From: an uncultured Draconibacterium sp.
GTDB lineage: Bacteria; Bacteroidota; Bacteroidia; Bacteroidales; Prolixibacteraceae
Assembly: GCF_963677575.1 (NCBI RefSeq)
Contig: NZ_OY782038.1
Coordinates: 4,219,501-4,283,500, forward strand
Reading direction: 5' to 3'
DNA length: 64,000 bases
A model generated the notes under the pieces. That model was not told where the DNA came from. It ran no database searches and saw nothing but the letters and a program-made list of their open reading frames with translations. Position 1 is the stretch's first letter, and each line of letters opens with the position of its first letter. Positions 1 through 7,548 of this stretch are shown here, piece by piece. The position numbers and the translations under genes are program-made.

Positions 1-1
1 A

Positions 2-1708
2 GCTTTGGGCGATTGGCGAAATGTAGTTTGTATGATCGGTGACGATGGTGATACGGGAATTCATATGAGACAGTCGGAGCAAATTGCCGATACATTAAAC
101 AACAATTACGGTGAGTTTATTACCGACAAAATATATTTTGATGCTTATGCCGAAGATGTTACTCCGGCGGGTGAGCGTTATCCTGATGTAAATGCAGCAA
201 TAAATGAGAGGGTTGAAGAGGGGGTGCTGATATTGAATTATATCGGGCATGCTAACAACAGTTTTCTGGCGCACGAACATGTGTTGGAAAAGGGAGATAT
301 TAATTCGTGGTCGAACCGAAATCAGCTACCTATTTTTGTAACAGCAACCTGTGAGTTCAGCCGGTTTGATGCTGATGAGACCTCGGCAGGAGAGGAAGTG
401 CTGATGAATCCAAATGGTGGAGGCATAGGGTTGTTTTCTACCACGCGAGTGGTGACATCGGGAGCGAATTTTATGCTAAGCAGAAGTTTTTACCGCTTTA
501 TTTTTGCCAAAGACGAAAATGGAGAGCATTATCGCATGGGCGATGTAATGCGCCTTGCTAAATCGAACCTGGCCAACGGAATCAACAAGCGAAATTTTTC
601 GCTACTGGCCGATCCGGCTTTAAAACTCTCTTATCCGAAATACCAGGTGATAACAACTTCTATTAATGGAGAAGATGCAACAAGTAGCCCCGATACAATT
701 GGCACACTTGAAAAAATTACCATCGAAGGTTATGTGGCCGATTATTTCGATAACAGGATTGACGATTTTAACGGCGAGATAACGCACACGGTTTACGACA
801 AAGAAATGGATATGCAAACGCTTGGAAATGGCGACGACAACAGACCGTTGACATTCCAGGTGCAGAATAATATTATTTACTCGGGAACCACAAGTGTTAC
901 CAATGGGAATTTCAGCTTTAGTTTTGTTGTGCCAAAAGATATTTCGTACAAAATAGGCTCGGGTAAAATAATGTATTACGCTCAAAACGGCGAAGAAGAT
1001 GCACACGGTGCTTTTACCAATTTTAGTATTGGTGGCGAAGGCTCTAGTATTGCCGACAACAACGGACCTGAAATTCAGCTTTATCTGGATTCGGAAGATT
1101 TTCAATCGGGCGATGAAACCGGAAAGAACCCGACATTGCTGGCTTATTTGTCGGACGAAAATGGGATTAACACGGTTGGAACTGGAATCGGGCACGATAT
1201 TACCGTGGTGATCGACAACGATTATTCGAAAGTTTACGTGCTGAACAATTATTATCGGGCCGAAAAAGATGACTATACCAGTGGCTCGTTGCAATATCCA
1301 TTAAGCAATCTTTCGGTTGGAAAGCACACACTGTCGCTAAAAGCATGGGACGTGGCCAATAACTCATCGGAGGTGGAAATTGAGTTTGAAGTTACCGGCG
1401 ATTTTATCATCAACGGAATACGCAATTTCCCGAATCCAATTACGGATTACACCTATTTTGTAATCGAGCACAATCAGGCCGGCGAAAGTTTTTCGGCAGT
1501 TTTCGATATTTACAACATCAACGGCAAATTGGTCGATCAGTTTGAAACGGAGATCAGCTCGAACGGAAGTACAAGTAATCCGGTTCGCTGGGATCTTTCA
1601 GAATCGAAAATTCCGCTTACTCAGGGTGTTTACGTTTATCAGGTTTTCCTGAAAAATAATAATGGAGTAATTGCTTCTAAATCAGGAAAGTTGCTGGTGG
1701 CTCAATAA
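2..1708 (+). CDS. porU: PorU, type IX secretion sortase (C25 peptidase family), 5'-truncated by the window edge
   Basis: The reading frame is already open at base 2, so only the C-terminal part (about 568 residues) is visible. In other Bacteroidota PorU is the outer-membrane-associated transpeptidase that removes the C-terminal signal of T9SS cargo and joins it to a surface anchor. A gingipain-type C25 catalytic region is visible: a Gly-His pair (His about residue 82 from base 5) and TATCEFSRFD with the presumed nucleophile Cys (about residue 116). Ig-like and beta-rich segments follow. The last 85 or so residues (FPNPITDYT ... SGKLLVAQ) form a type A T9SS sorting domain, as is usual for PorU itself. 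The next gene is porV, its functional partner. The TTG at base 5 is not the real start. Confidence 0.93.
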   Translation, partial: ALGDWRNVVCMIGDDGDTGIHMRQSEQIADTLNNNYGEFITDKIYFDAYAEDVTPAGERYPDVNAAINERVEEGVLILNYIGHANNSFLAHEHVLEKGDINSWSNRNQLPIFVTATCEFSRFDADETSAGEEVLMNPNGGGIGLFSTTRVVTSGANFMLSRSFYRFIFAKDENGEHYRMGDVMRLAKSNLANGINKRNFSLLADPALKLSYPKYQVITTSINGEDATSSPDTIGTLEKITIEGYVADYFDNRIDDFNGEITHTVYDKEMDMQTLGNGDDNRPLTFQVQNNIIYSGTTSVTNGNFSFSFVVPKDISYKIGSGKIMYYAQNGEEDAHGAFTNFSIGGEGSSIADNNGPEIQLYLDSEDFQSGDETGKNPTLLAYLSDENGINTVGTGIGHDITVVIDNDYSKVYVLNNYYRAEKDDYTSGSLQYPLSNLSVGKHTLSLKAWDVANNSSEVEIEFEVTGDFIINGIRNFPNPITDYTYFVIEHNQAGESFSAVFDIYNINGKLVDQFETEISSNGSTSNPVRWDLSESKIPLTQGVYVYQVFLKNNNGVIASKSGKLLVAQ

Positions 1709-1832
1709 TTTTTTCCTTTCTGTAAAATTTTTCAGAAAATGCTACGTTTTCCTTTTTGTATGCTTACAAGCTACATGGAAGAAAAAGAAACACTCGGAAT
1801 GAAAAAAATATTCAGGGTACAGATTTAATCGA

Positions 1833-1861
1833 TTGTCGCAAAGACAAATGTTATATCTTTG
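1833..1861 (+). promoter_or_regulatory. Bacteroidota-type promoter of porV
   Basis: A -7 element TATCTTTG (1854-1861, matching TAnnTTTG) lies 18 bases after a TTG (1833-1835) that can serve as the -33 element. Transcription should then begin near 1867. This excludes the upstream TTG codon at 1859, which overlaps the box, and fixes the porV start at ATG 1883. Confidence 0.6.
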
Positions 1862-1882
1862 CAGGCTCAATTTTTAGATAGT

Positions 1883-3058
1883 ATGATCAAATTAATACGA
1901 ATTTTATTTGTGGTGGCTCTTGCAGCCATGATAACTGAGAATGTAATGGCACAGGGGACCTTGTCGGGTGCCAATACAATTACTACTGCCGTTCCGTTTT
2001 TGGCAATTACGCCCGATTCGCGCGCAGGAGGTATGGGGGATGCCGGTGTTGGTACCACAGCCGATGTGAACTCGCAGCACTGGAATCCTGCAAAATATGT
2101 TTTTATGGAGAGTGAGATGGGAGTTGGTTTGTCGTACTCGCCATGGTTGCGTAACCTGGTTGACGATATTAACCTGGCTTACCTGTCGGGATACAAAAAA
2201 TTGGATGATGTGCAGGCTGTAAGTGCTTCGTTACGTTATTTCGCGTTGGGTGATATTTTATTTACTGATGACCAAGGAACTTTTCAGGGGCAACAAAGCC
2301 CGAACGAATTTGCCATCGATTTTGGTTACTCTCGTCTGTTAAGTGAACAATTCTCCGGAGCAGTGGCAGTACGTTACATTCGCTCCGACCTTACCGGCGG
2401 ACAGTTGGTAAACGGTGTTGAAACCAATGCCGGTACTTCGTTTGCTGCCGATGTGGCTTTCTATTATTACAACGAATTCAGAGCCGGAAGACAAGACAAT
2501 ATTTTTGCTGCCGGTATTAATATTCAGAATATTGGTTCGAAAATATCGTATACTGATGGCGATACAAAAGACTTCATCCCAACTACCTTGAAATTGGGTG
2601 CTTCGTATACGATGGAGCTCGATGATTATAATTCATTCAGTTTTGCTGCTGAGGCTAACAAACTGTTGGTTCCAACACCTCCGGTCGATTCAACCGGTTA
2701 TGGCGATGGCGATGTAATTTGGGCGGGTGGCATTAACTCCAATATTGGTGTTATCGAAGGTATTTTTAAGTCGTTTGGCGATGCGCCGGGCGGTTTTAAA
2801 GAAGAGATGCAGGAAATTACCTGGTCGGTGGGTGTTGAGTACTGGTACAACAAACAGTTTGCTTTGCGTGCCGGTTATTTCTACGAGAACGAAAATAAAG
2901 GTAACCGCCAGTTTATTACTGCAGGCGCCGGTTTAAAAATGAACGTGTTTGCACTCGACTTTTCGTACCTGTTGCCAACACAACGTAACCACCCATTGGA
3001 AAATACGCTGCGTTTCTCGCTGGCGTTTGATATTGATGCATTTAGTAACCAACGTTGA
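1883..3058 (+). CDS. porV: PorV (LptO), T9SS outer-membrane barrel/shuttle protein
   Basis: This 391-residue protein has a signal peptide (MIKLIRILFVVALAAM ... ending at A-Q near residue 23). The start of the mature protein, with AVPFLAITPDSRAGGMGDAG and SQHWNPAKY, is the hallmark of the PorV/LptO family, a FadL-like 14-strand barrel. PorV takes folded cargo from the SprA translocon and delivers it to PorU. The body is beta-rich and ends in alternating hydrophobic residues followed by SLAFDIDAFSNQR, consistent with a barrel. The start at 1883 is preferred over an in-frame TTG at 1859 because the -7 box overlaps that TTG. Its TGA overlaps the ATG of ispF (TGATG), so the two are probably translationally coupled. 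Confidence 0.95.
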   Translation: MIKLIRILFVVALAAMITENVMAQGTLSGANTITTAVPFLAITPDSRAGGMGDAGVGTTADVNSQHWNPAKYVFMESEMGVGLSYSPWLRNLVDDINLAYLSGYKKLDDVQAVSASLRYFALGDILFTDDQGTFQGQQSPNEFAIDFGYSRLLSEQFSGAVAVRYIRSDLTGGQLVNGVETNAGTSFAADVAFYYYNEFRAGRQDNIFAAGINIQNIGSKISYTDGDTKDFIPTTLKLGASYTMELDDYNSFSFAAEANKLLVPTPPVDSTGYGDGDVIWAGGINSNIGVIEGIFKSFGDAPGGFKEEMQEITWSVGVEYWYNKQFALRAGYFYENENKGNRQFITAGAGLKMNVFALDFSYLLPTQRNHPLENTLRFSLAFDIDAFSNQR

Positions 3059-3537
3059 TGGATTTTAGAATCGGACAAGGATATGATGTACACCGTTTAG
3101 CCGAAGGAGAAACTTTGTGGTTAGGCGGTGTCCTTATTCCCCACAATAAGGGAACTGTGGCGCATTCTGATGGCGATGTGCTGATACATGCCATTTGCGA
3201 TGCCATGTTGGGGGCACTGAAACTGCGCGACATTGGTACACATTTCCCCGATACCGCTGCTGAATTTAAAAATATCGACAGTAAAATTTTACTAAAAAAA
3301 TCGTATGAGCTGGTAAAACAAAAAGGCTACGAAATAGTAAATATCGACTCGACAGTTCAGGCGCAGCAGCCAAAATTAAAGCCGCACATTCCTGCCATGG
3401 AACTATGTATGGCCGATGTTTTGGAAATCGATGTCGACCGTGTATCGGTGAAAGCAACAACTACAGAAACGCTTGGTTTCGAAGGGCGCGAAGAAGGTAT
3501 GTCGGTAAATGCGGTAGTACTTTTAAAACGTATGTAA
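3058..3537 (+). CDS. ispF: 2-C-methyl-D-erythritol 2,4-cyclodiphosphate synthase
   Basis: This 159-residue enzyme has the normal length for IspF. It converts CDP-ME 2-phosphate to MEcPP and CMP in the MEP isoprenoid pathway in the cytoplasm. The metal ligands are visible: Asp10 and His12 in GYDVH, and His44 in the segment AHSDGDVLIHAICDA. The family signature TTTETLGFEGREEG is near the C-terminus. The ATG overlaps the porV stop codon by one base (TGATG). The CoA-binding protein gene begins directly after the stop, so ispF sits in a compact run of genes. Confidence 0.97.
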   Translation: MDFRIGQGYDVHRLAEGETLWLGGVLIPHNKGTVAHSDGDVLIHAICDAMLGALKLRDIGTHFPDTAAEFKNIDSKILLKKSYELVKQKGYEIVNIDSTVQAQQPKLKPHIPAMELCMADVLEIDVDRVSVKATTTETLGFEGREEGMSVNAVVLLKRM

Positions 3538-3900
3538 ATGAGCAAACGCACACTTGTTATTGGTGCCAGCGAAAACCCGGCACGATACTCCAACAAAGCA
3601 ATACTTGCACTTCGGCGTAATCAACACGAGGTGGTAGCACTGGCTAAACGAAAAGGTTTGGTTGACGATGTTCCCATTGAAACAGATTTCCCGGAAAATG
3701 ACACTATACATACAGTAACGCTTTATGTGAGGGCACAACATCAGCCGGAGTATTATCAGGATATTATCCGAATGAAACCACAACGAGTTATTTTCAATCC
3801 GGGAACGGAAAATCCGGAATTTGCTAAAAAACTGGAAGCTAATGGTATTCATGCAGAACAGGCTTGTACACTGGTTTTGCTGAGTATTGGTAATTATTAG
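3538..3900 (+). CDS. CoA-binding (Rossmann-fold) protein
   Basis: This 120-residue protein begins with TLVIGASENPARYSNKA, the nucleotide-binding loop of the CoA_binding family related to succinyl-CoA synthetase alpha. It ends with VIFNPGTENPEFAKKLEANG, the second conserved block of the small single-domain proteins such as YccU. No catalytic residue for acyl transfer is evident, so it probably binds CoA or a related nucleotide; its physiological role is unknown. The ATG follows the ispF stop codon without a gap, and the two are almost certainly cotranscribed. Confidence 0.85.
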   Translation: MSKRTLVIGASENPARYSNKAILALRRNQHEVVALAKRKGLVDDVPIETDFPENDTIHTVTLYVRAQHQPEYYQDIIRMKPQRVIFNPGTENPEFAKKLEANGIHAEQACTLVLLSIGNY

Positions 3901-3945
3901 ATTTCGACTGTGCTCAGCCTCATGTCATAGTGGGGGAATCGAAAT
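3901..3945. repeat. Degraded palindromic intergenic repeat (REP-like)
   Basis: The spacer opens with ATTTCGACTGTGCTCAGCC and closes with the complementary end TCGAAAT (ATTTCGA 3901-3907 pairs with TCGAAAT 3939-3945). The wording resembles the TTTCGACTGCGCTCA palindromic repeats common in Bacteroidota intergenic DNA, from memory rather than a search. The inner arms no longer pair well, so it looks like a decayed copy. It may add stability to the end of the upstream transcript. Confidence 0.4.
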
Positions 3946-3976
3946 ATATTTCAGAAAATAGCATTACATTTACTTC

Positions 3977-4309
3977 ATGTTCAAAGAAATAAAATCACTC
4001 GACGAATTTTTAACGCTGAAAGAAGAACAAGCAGCTATGCTGGCTTATTTTTCAACCGATGCCTGCTCGGTGTGTAAAGTGCTAAAACCAAAAGTTGAGG
4101 AAATGGTAACCGCAGTGTTTCCTAAAATGCAATTGGTTTACATTAAGTCGGATGTGATGCCCGATGTAGCTGCGCAAAACAGCGTATTTACTGCGCCTAC
4201 AATCTTGGTGTTTTTCGATGGCCGTGAAACCATACGTAAAAGCCGTTCCTTTAGTGTTGACGAATTACAAAACGAAATTGGACGGTATTATTCGATGATG
4301 TTTGATTAG
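3977..4309 (+). CDS. Thioredoxin-fold protein with CSVC active site
   Basis: This 110-residue single-domain protein has no signal peptide and is therefore cytoplasmic. It carries a redox motif C30-S-V-C33 after a YFSTDA strand, and a cis-proline segment VFTAPTILVFF that fits the thioredoxin fold. The dipeptide between the cysteines (SV) differs from the GP of classical thioredoxin, so the redox potential and partner may differ. The protein is probably a general disulfide reductase or a thioredoxin-like reporter of redox state; its substrate is unknown. It lies 76 bases after the CoA-binding protein on the same strand. Confidence 0.85.
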   Translation: MFKEIKSLDEFLTLKEEQAAMLAYFSTDACSVCKVLKPKVEEMVTAVFPKMQLVYIKSDVMPDVAAQNSVFTAPTILVFFDGRETIRKSRSFSVDELQNEIGRYYSMMFD

Positions 4310-4364
4310 TTTACATCGCCAGACTCCTATAGGAATTTCGGTCAAAGAAAATTAATTTCGCGAT

Positions 4365-5177
4365 TTAACCTGCCAGCCCAAAAGGAGTTCCTCCTAAAGC
4401 TATCATTGTAAATATCAGTATCGTAGCTATAAGAAAACCTATTAGCATCAGCAAAACAACTCCAACAAGGTATACAAAAACAGTTCCGGCAAATGCATTA
4501 AAAACCGATCGTTTAAAGTAACTGCGAAAAGCATAGGTCAAATACGAAAACGTAAAACATAGGTTTACCAGTGTGAAAATGGGAAGCAATCCGGGGATCA
4601 CCAAAACCAGTGGAGCTAAGATGATTGTGATTAGAATGCTGTGTGCAAGAACATAGGTATTTAAAATTAAATGCTCGCCGTAATAGAGTCTTTTTCTGCG
4701 GAAATACCATTTTGATGCTAAACTGGAAAAAGGTAGCATTAATAGAGGAATGAAGTTGGTGTACTTTTTAACTGTTTCCATCCATTGTTCTTGTAATTGA
4801 GTAGCCTCGGGAGAAGAATTTAGTTGATCAATGCCAGACAAATGGTTTATGGTTTCAACACCACTGTCGAGAATATTTAACGAAAGAACAATGAACGCAT
4901 AAACACCGCTAATTATAATAATGTAATTCAGTGGGTTTAAGTAAGGTTTGGTTCGTCCGTAAAGATAGTCATCGATAACTTTTCCCGGGTTACGGAACAT
5001 CCAAACCATTGTATGAAGAAACCCACGCTCCAGGTTCAGCGCATTGCCAACCACGGAAAAAAAGCCTTTTAGCGTAAAACGTTTGTGGTAAATTTTTTGC
5101 CCGCAATTGCTGCAGTAATTGTCAATTGCCGTAGAACTACAGGTTGGACATTGTATGGGTTTTGGTAGATCAGACAT
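4365..5177 (-). CDS. DUF3667 membrane protein with N-terminal zinc ribbon
   Basis: This 270-residue protein starts with a zinc-ribbon-like knuckle pair (C10-P-T-C13 and C22-S-N-C25). The DUF3667 core follows, with RGFLHTMVWMFRNPGKVIDDYLYGRTKPYLNPLNYI. It then has about five hydrophobic segments (residues near 85-105, 140-155, 175-200, 205-220 and 235-265). The family is common in Bacteroidota and its function is not known. The combination of a cytosolic metal-binding head and an integral membrane body suggests sensing or a transport accessory role, which is only inference. It is transcribed alone from its own -7 box. Confidence 0.8.
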   Translation of the reverse strand: MSDLPKPIQCPTCSSTAIDNYCSNCGQKIYHKRFTLKGFFSVVGNALNLERGFLHTMVWMFRNPGKVIDDYLYGRTKPYLNPLNYIIIISGVYAFIVLSLNILDSGVETINHLSGIDQLNSSPEATQLQEQWMETVKKYTNFIPLLMLPFSSLASKWYFRRKRLYYGEHLILNTYVLAHSILITIILAPLVLVIPGLLPIFTLVNLCFTFSYLTYAFRSYFKRSVFNAFAGTVFVYLVGVVLLMLIGFLIATILIFTMIALGGTPFGLAG

Positions 5178-5202
5178 TTATATTGTATATTATGTTGGTT
5201 CC

Positions 5203-5210
5203 CAAATATA
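5203..5210 (-). promoter_or_regulatory. -7 box upstream of the DUF3667 gene
   Basis: Read on the minus strand the bases are TATATTTG, an exact TAnnTTTG match, about 25 bases before the start codon. No TTG is found at the expected -33 distance. Confidence 0.4.
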
Positions 5211-5318
5211 TGAAAATGCTTAATAGTAATCCTTATAATGAAATATAAATCAGGTGATAATTTCATATCCCATACGTAATGTCGTTAGTGAGATCTTTGT
5301 TTAATGGAATAACAGAGC

Positions 5319-5612
5319 TTATTTGTTTTTCTTTAAAAGATCACTTTTGGCTACCCAACGCGCTTGGTTCATTAGCGGATGACGCAGTGTAATGGCTCCT
5401 TCAACCGGACAAACAACCACACAGTTTCCACAGTACCAACATTCTCCGGGATACAAAACTACAGGTGATTCTCCTTTTTCAGTGCCGGGAATGAACAGGT
5501 CGACCTGGCATATTTCAACACATTTATTGCAGGCGATACATTTTTCGTCATCGATAATGATCGGGTTGGCTGCCGGCATTTCAGCTTTTAAAGCTTGTAA
5601 TTTATTCGACAT
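5319..5612 (-). CDS. AprB-like ferredoxin with two [4Fe-4S] motifs
   Basis: This 97-residue iron-sulfur protein has two complete CxxCxxCxxxC motifs: C25/C28/C31/C35 and C58/C61/C64/C68. Each should hold a [4Fe-4S] cluster. The second motif runs as CWYCGNCVVVCP and is followed by GAITLR, an arrangement close to the beta subunit of adenylylsulfate reductase. It is the last gene of a three-gene operon and its start codon lies inside the 3' end of the flavoprotein gene (11-base overlap). The likely role is electron transfer to or from that flavoprotein. Its C-terminus is shorter than in true AprB, which carries a tail that wraps around AprA, so identity with AprB is not claimed. Confidence 0.88.
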   Translation of the reverse strand: MSNKLQALKAEMPAANPIIIDDEKCIACNKCVEICQVDLFIPGTEKGESPVVLYPGECWYCGNCVVVCPVEGAITLRHPLMNQARWVAKSDLLKKNK

Positions 5613-7548
5613 GGCTGTTTGTTTTTAAGTAATCGATGTTGTGCTTTTCATAGTTTTCCTGAAGGTCTCCAAAGAAATCGACAGGTAATTCGCGTTGTTT
5701 AATTTCTCCTTCTTCATTTTTCAGAATGATTAGTTTTCTTTCCGAATTTTTTTCATCAGCGCTTCCTGCTTTGGTAAAACAAAGCGATTTTGAATTGTTT
5801 TTTCGTGATTTGCTGGCATGAAGAATAATTTGTGCATTTGTAAGAATATCGAATACCTCGAGCAGGCGGGTAAGCTCGTGCGGGTTGTAGGCAAAGGTTT
5901 GCGAAAGAATGTCTTCTTCGTATTCTTTCAGAACTGTGAGGCCGATGTCGAGCAACTCGTCGTGCTTTACATCGCCGCAATAGTTTTGCATGGTTTTGGC
6001 AATACCCATGTTCAGCTCTTTCCAGCCAATACTTTTAGCCGGATTATTTTTTAACGGAGCGTAAATTCGTTGCTTTTCGTCCTCGATTTGTTTTAGCGAA
6101 GGTTTCTGCATTTCTGTATCGTTGGTATATTTTGCAGCATGACGACCTGCATAATAACCGGTAGCTGCTGCATGCCCATAACAGTTTGAAGCGTACAAAG
6201 CGTCGCCTGCCACAAACAATCCTTTCAGGTTCGATTGCAGTTGCCAGTCGTTCATAAATCCTCCGGGTAAGCCGAAAAGTTGCCGTTCCTGCGGCAGAAA
6301 TTGCCCCGAGCGCCATCCGGTGCCGTAGCACTGTAAAACATGTTTTTCAGGATCGAAACCGGCGCGGGTGTAATTTTGGTAAATCGGCACCTTGGTTTTT
6401 CCTTCTTCACCGATCATCATTCCCCATATCACTTTTCGTTCGGCTTCAGGTAAAGTGCTCAGGTCGGCATACAGAGGAATTTTATATGTTCCTTGTTCAA
6501 ATTTATCCAGCGATAAAGTTTCCGGTCCGTCTATTTTATAGTCGGCGTCGTCTATGTTTCCGCCTTTCATAAAATATTTTTGTCCTTTTGCGGGTTTAAA
6601 TCGTTCTGCAACGGTTTTTAGAATATTTCCATCGCGGTCGGCATAAGGAATTTCTTTTCCGGTGGCATCGATCATCGACGCAGCATACCAGGTGTTGTGG
6701 TTGTTGCCGGCTCCATAGGGCGGATAACTTCTTCCGGCAGCCGAAAATTCGGCACCTACCGATTTCTCCATCATGGCGAATTCGGCTCCGGCACGCCAGC
6801 CCATGGCATGACCGTCGCCAATACATTGTGTTGGCCGGAATTCTGCCAGTCCGGGAAGTTCTGCCGAGAACAGCCAGATTCTTGCTGGCCGAGACATGCA
6901 CATAATGCTCGACTTGCTTTTAAAAACGAAAAATTTGCCGGTGCGGGTGTGTATTCCGGTAGCCCCGATGCATTGAATGTCGTCGCCGTTTTTGGTCGTC
7001 AGCAACGAAGTGACCATAATGCGGTCGTATATTTTTACGCCCAAACGTTTCAGCTCTTTGTACATGGCCGGTTTAAACGTGCTTCCCCAAATACGCAATG
7101 TAAAACGGTTTTCGTAATCGTAGGCAAACATTAGTTTCGAGTCGTCGTCGCGGAATTCGGCACCTGTAAATTCATCTTCGGTATCGCGTATTTTACCGCC
7201 CATTTTTTCAATGTCGAGCATGCGGTCCCAACCTTCGCGGCATTCAATATAATGAGAAATGCCGTTGTTGTAACCGTCGTTGTCATCCAGCATCGATTGT
7301 GTTAATTCTTCGGGCGTTACTTTTGAACACGGGTTGGTAGCCGCCGATTCCCAATGATCGCAGCCCGATCCTCCGGCGCCGCTCATTTTGGTGGCTCCTT
7401 TTTCAACCAGCACAACTTTTTTGCCTTTGCGGGCTGCCGCTATGGCAGCCATGCATCCGGCAATTCCTCCTCCTAAAACCAAAACTTCGCAAGAGATGGT
7501 TTCTTCCTTATCGTATTCCAACGGGTAAGGCCAGCTATTTTCGTTCAT
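5602..7548 (-). CDS. AprA/FrdA-family FAD-dependent oxidoreductase, substrate unknown
   Basis: This 648-residue protein opens with a dinucleotide-binding fold (VLVLGGGIAGC, residues 23-32, with acidic Glu49 for the ribose). It closes the FAD site with GLFVAGDALYASNCYGHAAATG about 450-480. These are features of the fumarate reductase/succinate dehydrogenase/APS reductase flavoprotein family. There is no signal peptide, so it works in the cytoplasm. Its start overlaps the end of the symporter gene by four bases (ATGA) and its end overlaps the ferredoxin gene. This implies a transporter-flavoprotein-ferredoxin unit acting on an imported substrate. APS is not imported by symporters, and no sulfate-activation gene is nearby, so a sulfate reduction role is unlikely. 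The substrate and reaction direction cannot be read from sequence. Confidence 0.82.
   Translation of the reverse strand: MNENSWPYPLEYDKEETISCEVLVLGGGIAGCMAAIAAARKGKKVVLVEKGATKMSGAGGSGCDHWESAATNPCSKVTPEELTQSMLDDNDGYNNGISHYIECREGWDRMLDIEKMGGKIRDTEDEFTGAEFRDDDSKLMFAYDYENRFTLRIWGSTFKPAMYKELKRLGVKIYDRIMVTSLLTTKNGDDIQCIGATGIHTRTGKFFVFKSKSSIMCMSRPARIWLFSAELPGLAEFRPTQCIGDGHAMGWRAGAEFAMMEKSVGAEFSAAGRSYPPYGAGNNHNTWYAASMIDATGKEIPYADRDGNILKTVAERFKPAKGQKYFMKGGNIDDADYKIDGPETLSLDKFEQGTYKIPLYADLSTLPEAERKVIWGMMIGEEGKTKVPIYQNYTRAGFDPEKHVLQCYGTGWRSGQFLPQERQLFGLPGGFMNDWQLQSNLKGLFVAGDALYASNCYGHAAATGYYAGRHAAKYTNDTEMQKPSLKQIEDEKQRIYAPLKNNPAKSIGWKELNMGIAKTMQNYCGDVKHDELLDIGLTVLKEYEEDILSQTFAYNPHELTRLLEVFDILTNAQIILHASKSRKNNSKSLCFTKAGSADEKNSERKLIILKNEEGEIKQRELPVDFFGDLQENYEKHNIDYLKTNSHVE

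Noticed and set aside
620..1294. A 224-residue open frame on the minus strand inside porU
   Set aside because: It is the antisense shadow of porU. The residue pattern is rich in Ile/Val/Phe with no recognisable domain, and porU is well supported in the other frame.
5319..7548. Assimilatory or dissimilatory APS reductase (AprBA)
   Set aside because: The architecture is similar, but the ferredoxin lacks the AprB C-terminal tail, and the operon pairs with a solute symporter with no sulfate-activation genes nearby.
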